NCBI RefSeq assembly: GCF_051380875.1
Contig: NZ_JBNYXW010000011.1
Location: 186,001 to 250,000 of the forward strand
Origin: Janthinobacterium sp051380875
GTDB taxonomy: Bacteria; Pseudomonadota; Gammaproteobacteria; Burkholderiales; Burkholderiaceae_D
Reading direction: 5' to 3'
Length of the DNA: 64,000 bases
Position 1 is the stretch's first letter, and each line of letters opens with the position of its first letter. The position numbers and the translations under genes are program-made. The notes under the pieces are model-generated. The model saw only the letters and a list, made by a program, of their open reading frames with translations. It was not told the DNA's origin and searched no databases. This document shows positions 24,346-34,033 of this stretch, in pieces.

Positions 24346-25836
24346 ATGCAAACTGCATCTATGAACATCACGAAAATCGCGCTGGCCGCGTCCCTTGCCG
24401 TGGCACTTTCCGCCTGCGGTACCGTGGGCCAGGATTTCAAGGCCCCAGGCAATGTGGCCGGCATCGACAACGGCGCTTTCCGCCACGGCGCCAGCATAGC
24501 GGACGCTGCGCAGCTGCCGACAGACTGGTGGAGTATTTATGGCGACAGCACCCTGAACCGCCTTGAGCAAAGCGCGCTGCAGGATAACCCCAGCGTCAAG
24601 GCGGCCGGCCAGCGCCTGTTGCAGGCGCTGGCGCAAAGCGGCACGGCACGTGCCAACCAGGGCCCTGGCGTCAACCTCAGCACGGGCATCTCGAACTCGC
24701 GCACCTCGGCTAACACTTCGCAGGGCCTGGCGCTGGGCAACCGCTCTATCAGCGGCAATAACTTCTCCGTCGGCGGCTCGCTGTCGTATGAAGTCGACCT
24801 GCTGGGCCGCGTGAAACGCATGCTCGAAGCGGCTGACTCGCAGGCGCTGGCGGCGCATGCCGACCGCGACGGCGTGCTGCTGATGCTGTCGGCGCAAGTG
24901 GCCAGCAACTACTGGCAGCTGCGCGGGCTGGACGCGGAAATGGCCATCTTGAATGGCGCGTTGGGCACGCGCCGTGAATCGGCCGAACTGGTCGAGGCGC
25001 GCTTCAATGCGGGCCTGACCAATGAGCTGGACCTGGCGCGCGCGAAAGTGGAACTGTCGAACGCGCAGGCGGACCTGCATGAAGTCAAGCGCCAGCGCAA
25101 CCAGCTGGAAAACAGCCTGGCCACCCTGACGGGCAAGCCGCCGTCGGCGCTGCAATTGCCGGTGGCGGCCGATCCGTCCATCTTGCCGCTGCCGCCCGCC
25201 ATTCCCGTCGGCTTGCCCGCCAGCCTGCTGGCGCACCGCCCGGACCTCGTTTCCAGTGTCGCCAATTTGCGCGCTTTTAACGCCCAGGTGGGCGTGGCCG
25301 AAGCTGCGTTTTATCCGTCGCTGCAACTGACGGGCAATTTCGGCTACGCCTCGGAAAAGCTGCGTGAACTGGCGCAGGGCGGTTCGCGCCAGTTCAGCGT
25401 CGGCCCGCTGGCCCTGTCGCTGCCGATCTTTGACGGTGGCCGCAACCAGGCCAACCTCGACCTCTCGAAGGCGCGTTATGCGGAGGCCCTGGCGAACCAT
25501 GAAACGAAGCTCTTGACGGCCTTGCGTGAAGTGGAAGACGCCTTGTCCGACGTGGAGCAGCGCCAGTTGCAGGGCGACGCGCAAGCCTTGTCGCAAGCGG
25601 CGGCCGCGCGTGCCTATCTGGTGGCGCGTACGCGCTACGAGCGCGGCATCTCGACCTATCTGGATGTGACCGATGCCCAGCGCAGCTCGCTGGCCGCCGA
25701 CCGCGCCGCCGCGCAGATCAAGACCCAGCGTTTGCTGGCAAGCGTGGCCGTAGCCCGGTCGCTGGGCGCCGGCTGGCAGCGGCAAGGCGAGCTGGCCAGG
25801 CTGGCGGCAGCTCGGGCGAACGTGAAAGCCCACTAG
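24346..25836 (+). CDS. NodT-family outer-membrane efflux lipoprotein
   Basis: A 496-aa TolC-like channel of the RND/MFS outer-membrane factor type. The signal ends with a lipobox LSAC (Cys near 26). Two OEP repeats follow, with typical text such as DWWSIYGDSTLNRL, SYEVDLLGRVKRMLEAADSQ, FNAGLTNELDLARAKVEL, LLAHRPDLVSSVANLRA and YERGISTYLDVTDAQRS. The ATG at 24346 is used because the lipoprotein signal begins there. Third gene of the tripartite pump operon. It could in principle also serve the microcin exporter, which lacks its own channel, but nothing in the sequence shows that. Confidence 0.93.
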   Translation: MQTASMNITKIALAASLAVALSACGTVGQDFKAPGNVAGIDNGAFRHGASIADAAQLPTDWWSIYGDSTLNRLEQSALQDNPSVKAAGQRLLQALAQSGTARANQGPGVNLSTGISNSRTSANTSQGLALGNRSISGNNFSVGGSLSYEVDLLGRVKRMLEAADSQALAAHADRDGVLLMLSAQVASNYWQLRGLDAEMAILNGALGTRRESAELVEARFNAGLTNELDLARAKVELSNAQADLHEVKRQRNQLENSLATLTGKPPSALQLPVAADPSILPLPPAIPVGLPASLLAHRPDLVSSVANLRAFNAQVGVAEAAFYPSLQLTGNFGYASEKLRELAQGGSRQFSVGPLALSLPIFDGGRNQANLDLSKARYAEALANHETKLLTALREVEDALSDVEQRQLQGDAQALSQAAAARAYLVARTRYERGISTYLDVTDAQRSSLAADRAAAQIKTQRLLASVAVARSLGAGWQRQGELARLAAARANVKAH

Positions 25837-25926
25837 ACATCATGTATTGACCTGCAGGACCTCAAACAACGCGGACTAAGCTAAGGTAAGGCGGTCACCG
25901 ACCGCCTGCCGTGCCGCCATGTCGGG

Positions 25927-28257
25927 TTAATTGCCTTTCAACGTAAAAGACATTTCCGCGTAACCGCGATCAAACTGCAGCACCTCATTATGGGCCTGCA
26001 TCGAGTTCAGATAGGTCTGCCAGTAGCTCGATGTTGCAAACCACAGCGACACAGAGCCAGACACGTCCAAAGACAAGTCGACCTGGGTAAATTTGCGGGT
26101 ACGGCGCAGGCGTCCCATGCACGCCAGGTCATTGCTATCGCACATGGCCACTGCAGGCAACTGGTCGAGACTCACCTTGACAGGCACCAGCCGCAACCCG
26201 TCAATCACCGACAGCAACTTGTCGGTTGTAAATTTTGGCAGGCGCACATCAAACCTGCGGACCAAGAACTGCCCGGTCAGCTCGATACTGGAACCGTTGA
26301 CCTTGTAGCCAACCTGGCTGACATCTGGCACGGCAATACTGGCGTCGCGTTCGGGATTTTCAAGCTGCCATCGATTCACAACGTAGCCTTGTGCTTCGGC
26401 AATCGTGAAGGACGTGAGCGCGACAAAGTACTTGTCGAAGTGCTGCTCGTATTCATCCATGTAGAACTGCGCGAGTTCACTCCCCAGATTGGCCAGCGTG
26501 ACATCGGCCTGCTCTTCCTTGGCAGCCGTCTGCTCCGGCGTCAGGCTGCCCGCCCAGTTTGCGACCTCTGCGCGAAACTGCTCCGGCGTGTACATCGCGG
26601 CACGGCATTCTTGCGAATTATTCCCGTAGCCGAAACATAAACGATTGCTTTCGATTAACCTCCCAACCGCCGAGCCATTATTAAGGAAATCTAATGGGGG
26701 AAAATCGTAATACGCCCCGATCATAAAAATAGGGGAAAAAAGAAAGTTCAACACCTCCGTGTTTGTCATGCGTTCAGCCACCGGGTATTTCAGCCAGGCA
26801 GTAAGCCCGTCCTCCAAGTCCACAAGCAGGGGCGTGAGCGCCGGACGATATGGAGCGGGTTGATAGGCGGCCACCAGCTCACGCAGGCGACTGGCGTTCT
26901 TCTCGACGATAGGGCAGGAATTGGTCCGGCTGCCGTCCTCGAACGACCGGGGCAGGATGCGGTTGACGGCGGTACTCTTGATGGAGCTGCCCGAAAACGA
27001 CAAGAACGATGCCGCATCTTCGGTAGGCGTCGCTACCCCGGGTTTCATGCTCAGCTTGAGCTCTTGATAGGAATACGTCAGATCGGACAGATCGGCGACA
27101 TTGATGCTGCTGCAAATCTTGGTGTTCAAATTGTGCCAGGTGTTATCATCCCATGTTCGTAGGATCGCGATTACCTGCGTCGCAGGCCCGCTCAGGCTGG
27201 TGGTGGCATCCATCCCTTTCAGGGCTGCCAGCAATTTACCCTGTACGCGCGCCCGGCGCTCGGGCGGCGGCAAACGTTCCGACTGGTACTTCCAGCCACC
27301 GCCTGGACCGCCAACCCCGGCCAGTTCATCGGCGCGCGTTTCAATATCCAGGCTGCGTGCCGATTCCAGCCCGATGAACGAAGTCAACAGCCACGACTGG
27401 GCGACATTGGCGCCGGCCAGGCAGGATGGACGGCTCAGGCCGTCGTCGAGCATGATGCCATAACCCTCGCCCGAGCAGCCGAAATTGATCTGGTTGTCGA
27501 CAATCGCATTGAGCAGCGTCCCGATAGCGGAAAGGATGTCTCCGCTGACCAGTTTTTGATAGGTGGAGCTGAGATCCACCGGCACCAGACTTGGTGAAGT
27601 TGGATCGTCAAGCAACGCGGCTGGCAGGCCTGCCTGGGCCAGCGTTTGCTTGACCGCTGCCTGCGCCGCACTCACCAGACCGGGCGCCAACGCATCGCCA
27701 ATGGTGGTGCCCGCTTTGCCCAAGTTGACATACGCCGCCTCGGCGCGTTGTGCCGTCAGGCGATTGACCACCAGTGTCGTGGCGGGCGTAACGTGGGCAA
27801 CGCCCGCAGTATTGCTCACTGCATATAGCAGCACGGGCGTATCCAACCCTTTGGCCGGGTCGATCTTTACGGGAACGATAGCGGGCGACAATACGCCCGT
27901 CTGCACGGTCTCCGTACCGAGCGTGGCGCCATTGCCGATTTCCCAGCGGCGGCCGACACCCTCCGCACGCACCAGCAACGGCGGCTTGATCTTGGTATCG
28001 GTCGGGAGTTCAATCCGGTACTTCCCTTCAGCGTCGGTCTCGGCGCTCCAGCTCTGCCCTTCGGCATCGCGCACGCTGACTTTGGCCTTCGCCACGGGCG
28101 CATCGTAAATGACTTGTCCCGACAAGACCGTGCCACTGGACTGGACAACTGGCGCTACCTCACTGCCACCACCCCCACCGCAAGCCTGCAGCAGCGATAC
28201 AAGTATGGCCAGCGCATGACGGCACGGGCGCCATTCCACAATATGATGCGTTTCCAT
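25927..28257 (-). CDS. Large lipoprotein of unknown function with a carboxypeptidase-regulatory-like domain
   Basis: A 776-aa protein. The lipobox is LLQAC followed by GGGGGS, near residue 25. Next comes an Ig-like/CarboxypepD_reg segment (SGQVIYDAPVAKAKVSVRDA ... DAEGKYRIELP, about 40-100). The rest is not recognised: a helical Ala-rich stretch (about 150-230) and a long region with scattered cysteines. The ATG at 28257 is preferred to the ORF opening at 28359 because AGGGA lies about 8 nt upstream and the signal peptide starts there. Probably exposed at the cell envelope. It is divergent from a LuxR regulator, which may control it. Confidence 0.7.
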   Translation of the reverse strand: METHHIVEWRPCRHALAILVSLLQACGGGGGSEVAPVVQSSGTVLSGQVIYDAPVAKAKVSVRDAEGQSWSAETDAEGKYRIELPTDTKIKPPLLVRAEGVGRRWEIGNGATLGTETVQTGVLSPAIVPVKIDPAKGLDTPVLLYAVSNTAGVAHVTPATTLVVNRLTAQRAEAAYVNLGKAGTTIGDALAPGLVSAAQAAVKQTLAQAGLPAALLDDPTSPSLVPVDLSSTYQKLVSGDILSAIGTLLNAIVDNQINFGCSGEGYGIMLDDGLSRPSCLAGANVAQSWLLTSFIGLESARSLDIETRADELAGVGGPGGGWKYQSERLPPPERRARVQGKLLAALKGMDATTSLSGPATQVIAILRTWDDNTWHNLNTKICSSINVADLSDLTYSYQELKLSMKPGVATPTEDAASFLSFSGSSIKSTAVNRILPRSFEDGSRTNSCPIVEKNASRLRELVAAYQPAPYRPALTPLLVDLEDGLTAWLKYPVAERMTNTEVLNFLFSPIFMIGAYYDFPPLDFLNNGSAVGRLIESNRLCFGYGNNSQECRAAMYTPEQFRAEVANWAGSLTPEQTAAKEEQADVTLANLGSELAQFYMDEYEQHFDKYFVALTSFTIAEAQGYVVNRWQLENPERDASIAVPDVSQVGYKVNGSSIELTGQFLVRRFDVRLPKFTTDKLLSVIDGLRLVPVKVSLDQLPAVAMCDSNDLACMGRLRRTRKFTQVDLSLDVSGSVSLWFATSSYWQTYLNSMQAHNEVLQFDRGYAEMSFTLKGN

Positions 28258-28509
28258 GATCGAATCCCTTGCAGGTGGATAATTTTTGCATCCAGGATGT
28301 TCTGACCATGGAAATGGTAGTTTTTTTAATTTTATCTGTCCATGATGCATTTGCATCATGGCAAAGTGAAACGATGATCTAAACCAAAGCGCATCCAGCC
28401 AATGGTATGATCAAGCTGACGCAGGCATCGTATAATTCAAAAATTATATATTAAGCAATTTTCATCCAGTTTCCCTGAAGACGTTCATTACGATTGCATC
28501 GAGGAACGC

Positions 28510-29472
28510 ATGGACCTGTATTGCACTTTGCTGCTGGAGATATATCATGCTGCGCGGACCTTGCCTGCGGATGCTTTCCCGGATAGCGCCATGAAACTGT
28601 TGCGCGCGGTGGTGAACTTCGATTCCGCCCGGCTGCTGAGTGTGGACTTCGCCAGCGGCACTGCGCTCATCCAAGGCAGCATCATGTACAACATCCCGGA
28701 AAACAATGTGCTTGACTGGGAGAATATCCATCGTAATGACCTGGTGCTGCAACAAGTCATGGCACACCCAAACCGGCCCCTTTCCTTCCATTCCCCAACC
28801 CTGTTCGCAGCGCCTCAACATGCGATCATGCGCGACTATGCTAATCGCTACGACCATCAGAACGGCCTGGTTATGGTGCTCCACGACCGCGACACTGGTT
28901 TTTCCGACGGCCTGTCGTTTTACCGTGCATGCGACGAAGCGCATTTTGGTCGATACGAACAGCGTCTGATTCGCGCCGTTATGCCGCACCTGCAGGAAGC
29001 TCTCAAACTGAACCGCCAACTCGCGATCCCGTCTGCTTCCGTACCGGCACAAGGCGCCTTGCTGATTGCCCAGATCGACGGCAATATCCAACACTGCGAG
29101 CAGCAAGCTAGTGGCTTGATGCAAACCGAATGGAGTGACTGGCGCGGCGCTCGCCTGCCTGCGGCGCTGATAACAGCGTTGAGCGCGCCAGGCTCAACCG
29201 GCTACGCAGGCAAGCGCATCGTGGTGACATGCAGTCGAATCAACACCCTGCTATTCCTGCGCATCATGCCACGCTCGCCGCTCACGCGTCTGACCCAGCG
29301 TGAGCTCGAGGTAGCCTGCCTGTACGGCAAAGGGCACCCGACGAAAGCGATCGCCGCGCAACTCGGGATTTCTCCAGTCACTGTGCGCAACCTGCTGCAA
29401 AATAGCTACCTGAAACTCGACGTCCATGATAAAGCCACCCTTGCCAACTTGATCGGCGGTCGGCTTTCCTGA
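28510..29472 (+). CDS. LuxR-family transcriptional regulator
   Basis: A 320-aa regulator. The C-terminal LuxR HTH is clear (LTQRELEVACLYGKGHPTKAIAAQLGISPVTVRN, about 260-295). The N-terminal 200 residues look GAF/PAS-like without a recognisable ligand motif, and no receiver Asp pattern is seen, so it is not a standard response regulator. GAGG precedes the ATG by 5 nt. It is divergent from the large lipoprotein gene, with about 250 bp of AT-rich DNA between. The signal is unknown. Confidence 0.85.
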   Translation: MDLYCTLLLEIYHAARTLPADAFPDSAMKLLRAVVNFDSARLLSVDFASGTALIQGSIMYNIPENNVLDWENIHRNDLVLQQVMAHPNRPLSFHSPTLFAAPQHAIMRDYANRYDHQNGLVMVLHDRDTGFSDGLSFYRACDEAHFGRYEQRLIRAVMPHLQEALKLNRQLAIPSASVPAQGALLIAQIDGNIQHCEQQASGLMQTEWSDWRGARLPAALITALSAPGSTGYAGKRIVVTCSRINTLLFLRIMPRSPLTRLTQRELEVACLYGKGHPTKAIAAQLGISPVTVRNLLQNSYLKLDVHDKATLANLIGGRLS

Positions 29473-29587
29473 CAACAGCGAGCATCAGGGCTTATCAGTG
29501 CTGGGTGCTCTCAAAGACCAAGTGCAACACTCTTTACTGTGTTTTAAGATAATTCACATTTTATTATTTTATACAAAATTCAGGCGG

Positions 29588-29781
29588 TTACGTGAGTGTG
29601 GCCGGTAGCCACCGTACTGCCGGCCCGTAGCGTTCCGGCAGAAAGTAGGTGAAGGTCATCAGCTTTTGCGTGAGCTGGCGATCGCGCGAATACACCAGAT
29701 ACATGGGGTGGGCAGGTCATCGCGCACGGCGCAGCTTCTACAAACTGTGGCTTAATAATCCTGCAACTCTGGCGTATGCAT
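29588..29781 (-). pseudogene. Remnant of a LysR-family regulator (internal deletion)
   Basis: On the minus strand an ATG with an AGGA ribosome site opens MHTPELQDY and then stops. About 50 nt on, in another frame, a typical LysR C-terminus follows (HPMYLVYSRDRQLTQKLMTF ... ERYG) up to TAA at 29588. The upstream text FVEAAPCAM in a third frame also fits the LysR domain just before PxHPMYLVY. The whole central part is missing, so this is a deletion scar. It was divergent from the SDR gene at 29841, which it probably once regulated. Confidence 0.6.
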
Positions 29782-29840
29782 TCCTTTCCTAATGCGGCGC
29801 ATACTGGCTGCATCGCTACTTCACCAGACAGGGATGCATC

Positions 29841-30440
29841 ATGAAAATCGTCATCATCGGCGCCAGCGGCACCATCGGCAAGGCCGTCTCGGTGCAACTG
29901 GCGCAGCGCCATGAAATCATCGAAGTGGGCAGCCGCACGGGCGCGCACCAGGCCGACATGGGTGACATCGTGCAAGTGCGCGCCTTGTTCAAGCGCATCG
30001 GCAAGATCGACGCCGTCATCGTGACGGCCGGCAAGCTGCATTTCGGCCCCCTGGCCGACTTTACTCCCGAGCAATTCCAGCTGGGCCTGGACAGCAAATT
30101 GATGGGCCAGGTCAACGTGGCGCTGGTGGCGCAGGAATACCTGAACGATGGCGGCTCGATCACGCTCACCAGCGGCATCGTGGCCGAGCAGCCGATCCGC
30201 TTCGGCACGGCCGCCAGCATGACGAATGCGGCCGTGGAAGGCTTCGTGCGGGGCGCTGCCATCGAACTGGCGCGCGGCGTGCGCATCAATGTCGTCAGCC
30301 CCACGGTGCTGGAAGAGTCGCTGGACGCGTACGGCCCGTTCTTCCACGGCTTCGAGCCGGCCGCCGCCAGCCGCGTGGCGCTGGCCTACAGCCGCAGCGT
30401 GGAGGGCGCGCAGACGGGGCAGGTGTACAAGGTCTGGTAA
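29841..30440 (+). CDS. Short-chain dehydrogenase/reductase family protein
   Basis: A 199-aa Rossmann-fold protein. The dinucleotide motif GASGTIGKA is at 7-15, VTAGK matches the NAG loop, and LTSGIVAEQP matches the catalytic Ser strand. At the usual YxxxK position the sequence reads FGTAASMTNAAVEGF, so the canonical Tyr and Lys are absent; this is known for a subset of small SDRs, and the reaction is unclear. It is divergent from the LysR remnant. Likely NADP-linked, cytoplasmic. Confidence 0.85.
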   Translation: MKIVIIGASGTIGKAVSVQLAQRHEIIEVGSRTGAHQADMGDIVQVRALFKRIGKIDAVIVTAGKLHFGPLADFTPEQFQLGLDSKLMGQVNVALVAQEYLNDGGSITLTSGIVAEQPIRFGTAASMTNAAVEGFVRGAAIELARGVRINVVSPTVLEESLDAYGPFFHGFEPAAASRVALAYSRSVEGAQTGQVYKVW

Positions 30441-30556
30441 GTTCGCTTGCCATGCCTGTGGGGCAGGTCGATTACAATCGCAGTCCGAGCACGGAAGCGG
30501 CCGCGCCGTGATGGCGCGGGGCGCTTTCTTGCTGCGAACTATCTCACCGAGGCCCC

Positions 30557-32293
30557 ATGAAAAACATCCTGATTCCCCTGCTGATGGCCGCCGCCGTTGG
30601 CAGCGCCTGCGCCGCAACGCCAACCGCAGCCACCACCCCCGCCACGGCCGTGCAACTGACGGCCATGAGTGCGCGTTACGCGCCCGTCGCGCTGACAGCC
30701 GATACCGCGCATCTGTCTTCTGGTGACCGCCTGGCGATTGCCAGGCTGGTCGAGGCGGCCAAGCTGGTTGACGTGCTGCAACTGCGCCAGCGCTGGTCTG
30801 GCAATGAAGCCCTGTGGGCGGCATTAAAGAAAGACAAGTCAGTCCTGGGCCAGGCCCGCCTGAATTATTTCTGGATCAATAAAGGTCCATGGTCGGTGCT
30901 CGACGCGCATGCTTCCTTCATGCCGGCCAACTATGCCGGCATCGCCATTCCCGCGCACAAGCCGGAAGCGGGCAATTTCTATCCGCAGGGCGCCACCAAG
31001 GCCAGCCTGGAGGCGTGGATGAATGGCTTGTCGCTTGACGACAAGCAGCAGGCGCAATGGTTCTTCACGACGATACGCGCGGGCAAGGATGGGGCATATC
31101 AGACCGTCAAGTATTCGGATGAATACAAGGTGGAGCTGAAGCAACTGGCGAAACTGCTCGATGAAGCGGCGGCGGCCACGGACAATGCTTCCCTGAAGAA
31201 ATTTTTGACCCTGCGTGCCAAGGCTTTCCTCGACAACGATTACCTGCCGTCCGACTTCGCCTGGATGGACCTCGATTCGCCCGTCGATATCACCATCGGC
31301 CCCTACGAAACGTATAACGACGAGTTGTTTGGCTACAAGGCCGCCTTCGAAGCGTATGTGAATATTCGCGACCAGGCCGAAACGCAGAAGCTGAGTTTCT
31401 TCGCCAGCCACATGCAGGAACTGGAAGACAACTTGCCGCTCGACGCCCAGTACCGCAACCCGAAAGTGGGCGCGCTGGCGCCCATGGTCGTGGTCAACCA
31501 GGTGTATGGCGCCGGTGACGGCAACATGGCCGTGCAGACGGCTGCCTATAACTTGCCCAATGACGAGCGCATCATCAGCGCGCGCGGCTCCAAGCGCGTG
31601 ATGCTGAAAAACGTGCAGGAAGCCAAGTTCAAGGCCACCCTGACGCCGATTTCCAAGCTGGTGCTCACCTCCGAAGCGCAGCAGGATGTGGACTTCAATT
31701 CTTTCTTCACGCACATCCTTGCGCATGAAATCATGCACGGCCTGGGCCCGCACGCAACCGTCGTCGACGGCAAGGCTTCCACGCCGCGCCAGGACTTGAA
31801 GGAAACCTATTCCACCATCGAAGAAGCCAAGGCCGATATCACGGGATTGTTTGCGCTGCGCTACATGATGGACAAGGGGCAGCTGAATGACACCCTGGGC
31901 CAGGGCGATGTGGCCGAGCGTAAGCTGTACAACACCTTCCTCGCCTCGGGTTTCCGCACCCTGCATTTCGGCCTCACCGATTCGCACGCGCGCGGCATGG
32001 CCATCCAGATGAATTACATCCTCGACAAGGGCGGCTTTGTCTCGCTGGGCGACGGCAAGTTCGGCGTCGATTTTGGCAAGATCAAGCAGGCAGTGATCGA
32101 CCTGGACCGCGAATTTCTGACCATCGAGGCGACGGGCGATTATGCGCGTGCGAAAGCGCTGATGAGCAAGTACGTGGTGATCCGCCCTGAAGTGCAGGTG
32201 GCGCTCGACAAGATGAAGGCCGTGCCGAACGATATCCGTCCGGAATTTGTCACGGCGCGCGCCCTCGATAAAGCGCAGGTAGTCAAAAAATAA
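30557..32293 (+). CDS. Secreted zinc peptidase of the M49 (dipeptidyl peptidase III) type
   Basis: A 578-aa protein with a signal peptide ending SACA (about 19). The zinc motif HEIMHGLGPH lies near residue 390, and the second Glu motif EEAKADITGLF lies about 40 residues further on. Both fit the bacterial M49-like family, in which HExxGH of eukaryotic DPP III is replaced by shorter forms. It may trim peptides in the periplasm. A good terminator follows, and the gene appears monocistronic. Confidence 0.8.
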   Translation: MKNILIPLLMAAAVGSACAATPTAATTPATAVQLTAMSARYAPVALTADTAHLSSGDRLAIARLVEAAKLVDVLQLRQRWSGNEALWAALKKDKSVLGQARLNYFWINKGPWSVLDAHASFMPANYAGIAIPAHKPEAGNFYPQGATKASLEAWMNGLSLDDKQQAQWFFTTIRAGKDGAYQTVKYSDEYKVELKQLAKLLDEAAAATDNASLKKFLTLRAKAFLDNDYLPSDFAWMDLDSPVDITIGPYETYNDELFGYKAAFEAYVNIRDQAETQKLSFFASHMQELEDNLPLDAQYRNPKVGALAPMVVVNQVYGAGDGNMAVQTAAYNLPNDERIISARGSKRVMLKNVQEAKFKATLTPISKLVLTSEAQQDVDFNSFFTHILAHEIMHGLGPHATVVDGKASTPRQDLKETYSTIEEAKADITGLFALRYMMDKGQLNDTLGQGDVAERKLYNTFLASGFRTLHFGLTDSHARGMAIQMNYILDKGGFVSLGDGKFGVDFGKIKQAVIDLDREFLTIEATGDYARAKALMSKYVVIRPEVQVALDKMKAVPNDIRPEFVTARALDKAQVVKK

Positions 32294-32328
32294 ACATTGC
32301 GGCGGGCAACTATTGCCGCTTCAGGAAG

Positions 32329-32353
32329 CCGGTGCCACGCACCGGTTTTTTTT
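32329..32353 (+). terminator. Terminator after the M49-type peptidase gene
   Basis: A perfect 7-bp stem CCGGTGC-CAC-GCACCGG is followed by eight T residues. Confidence 0.9.
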
Positions 32354-32447
32354 CGGTTTTTTTCAAAAAAGTTGCCAGTTTTTCCTTGTGGAAATATTTT
32401 CACCGCTTACTCTGCAGTAGTTGCTTCCATCCCTGCCTGTTGCGTCC

Positions 32448-33128
32448 ATGTTGAAACTGTTCTCGCTGTTGAGTTTGCTCATCGTTTTGTCCCCTGTGCC
32501 CGCCGTGGTTGCCGCCAACCTTACCGATCTGGAAACACGCTGGCTGCAGGCGGGCCAGCCCGTCATTGTGTTTGCGCGCGCGCAAGGTTTGCCCATCGAT
32601 ATCATTGTCCAGCCACAGGATGCGCCCGGTGCCGCGCCGCTGGCGCTGGGTTTTGAAGCAGGGCGCTGCAAGCTGGTGCTGTCGCTGCGCGGCAATGCAC
32701 AAGCGGAGAGCGCCTTGCGCGGCGTGCCGACTGCGCGCCAGGGTGCGATGATTGAAGCGATGACGGCGCATGAGATCGGCCATTGCCAGCGCTACGCACA
32801 GGGCGACTGGCATGCCTTGCCGCGCGGCTTTGTCGAAACGCAAGGTTCACAGCGCCAGTTGGCGCAGGAAGTGCGCGAGACGCGCCGCGAAGAAGGCTAT
32901 GCGGATCTGGTGGCGCTGGCGTGGATGCACGCGCGCCACCCTGAGCAATTCCCAGCTGTGCTGGCCTGGATGCGCGGCGTGCGCGCCAGCGGCGAGGCGG
33001 CCGGTGGTACGCATGCCACGCAGGCATGGCTGGCGCTGGCGGACGGTGAGAGCGCATTTGATGCGTCTGCTTCACCATTTGCACAGGCGCAAGTATTGTG
33101 GCAGAAGGGCTTGGGCGGCGACAAATGA
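32448..33128 (+). CDS. Secreted protein with an HExxH zinc-peptidase motif
   Basis: A 226-aa protein with an N-terminal signal peptide (about 1-22, ending VVAA). HEIGHCQRY at about residue 109 is a zinc-metalloprotease active-site motif, and EEGYADLVALAW about 45 residues on could give the third ligand. The ATG at 32448 is preferred to the TTG at 32421 because it starts the signal peptide. The family is not recognised. The periplasmic peptidase role is inferred from the motif and export signal only. Confidence 0.65.
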   Translation: MLKLFSLLSLLIVLSPVPAVVAANLTDLETRWLQAGQPVIVFARAQGLPIDIIVQPQDAPGAAPLALGFEAGRCKLVLSLRGNAQAESALRGVPTARQGAMIEAMTAHEIGHCQRYAQGDWHALPRGFVETQGSQRQLAQEVRETRREEGYADLVALAWMHARHPEQFPAVLAWMRGVRASGEAAGGTHATQAWLALADGESAFDASASPFAQAQVLWQKGLGGDK

Positions 33129-33232
33129 GGGCGTTTTTTTGCGCCGATAGGCTGTCAACGTGTGCTGTCGCACGGAGCCTGGCGCGCAGCAGGAGTCTAA
33201 TCTGTGCATCAACCAACCAGAGAGGACCCATC

Positions 33233-33964
33233 ATGAACAAAATGATCGCACTCGTACTGGCCGCCAGCGCCAGTGCCCTGCTTGCCGCCGCGCCGGCCTA
33301 TGCGCAGGACAGCTCGTACAAGAGTCTGACGGACAAGGCAACAAATGACTACAAGCAAGCCAAGGATGCGTGCTCCAGCCAGAGCGGCAACGCGAAAAAA
33401 GTCTGCGTGGAAGAAGCCAAGGTGGTGCGTGCCAAGGCCGACTCGGATGCCGTGGCGCAACACCGCAATACCCCACGCGAACTGGGCAAGGCACGCAAGG
33501 ACGTCGCCAATGCCGAGTATGACCTGGCCAAGACCAAGTGCGGCGAGCGCACGGGCGCCAATAAAACGTCGTGCATGAACGATGCCAAGGCAAGCAAGAC
33601 TGCCGCCTTGGCCGACGCGAACACGGGCGCCAGGGATGGCGCCAACATGGCGCAAAATCCACCGGCCGTGACGAAGGAAAATTGCGACGCCATGGATGCA
33701 ACGGCCAAGGCTGCCTGCATGACGCGCAACGCGGCCGGCAGCACCAAGATGGCGGTGACAGACTCCGTCATCACCACCAAGATCAAGGCGGACCTCGTCA
33801 AGGATAACGACTTGAAAGCGCTCGAGGTGCACGTGGAAACGGTCAATGGCGTCGTCATGCTCAGCGGTTTCGTGCCTTCCCAGGCACAAGTGCAAAAAGC
33901 TGCCGACCTGGCCCGTGGCGTGGAAGGCGTGACGGATGTGAAGAATGGCTTGAAGGTGAAGTAA
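33233..33964 (+). CDS. Periplasmic BON-domain protein
   Basis: A 243-aa exported protein with a signal peptide ending AYAQ (about 25). The middle is Ala/Lys-rich and cysteine-containing (KDACSSQSGNAKKVC, KCGERTGANKTSC). The C-terminal BON domain (about 172-243) has VTDSVITTKIKADLVKDNDL, VHVETVNGVVMLSGFV and GVEGVTDVKNGL, resembling OsmY-type stress proteins thought to bind membranes. AGAGGA precedes the ATG, which fits better than the longer frame opening at 33098. Confidence 0.85.
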   Translation: MNKMIALVLAASASALLAAAPAYAQDSSYKSLTDKATNDYKQAKDACSSQSGNAKKVCVEEAKVVRAKADSDAVAQHRNTPRELGKARKDVANAEYDLAKTKCGERTGANKTSCMNDAKASKTAALADANTGARDGANMAQNPPAVTKENCDAMDATAKAACMTRNAAGSTKMAVTDSVITTKIKADLVKDNDLKALEVHVETVNGVVMLSGFVPSQAQVQKAADLARGVEGVTDVKNGLKVK

Positions 33965-34001
33965 GCTGCACTTTGCAGCAAGTCTTGAGGCAAGGACTGG
34001 C

Positions 34002-34033
34002 GCCGCGCACATGGTGCGGCTTCAGTTTTTTTT
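34002..34033 (+). terminator. Terminator after the BON-domain gene
   Basis: GCCGCGC pairs with GTGCGGC (one G-U pair, 5-nt loop), followed by TTCAG and eight T residues. Its end touches the next promoter. Confidence 0.65.

Noticed and set aside
22881..24497. 538-codon minus-strand frame opposite the EmrB-type gene
   Set aside because: Very His/Gln/Arg-rich antisense text typical of shadows of GC-rich membrane protein genes.
25890..25906. Terminator after the efflux operon
   Set aside because: GGCGGT / ACCGCC hairpin has no T-tract in either direction.
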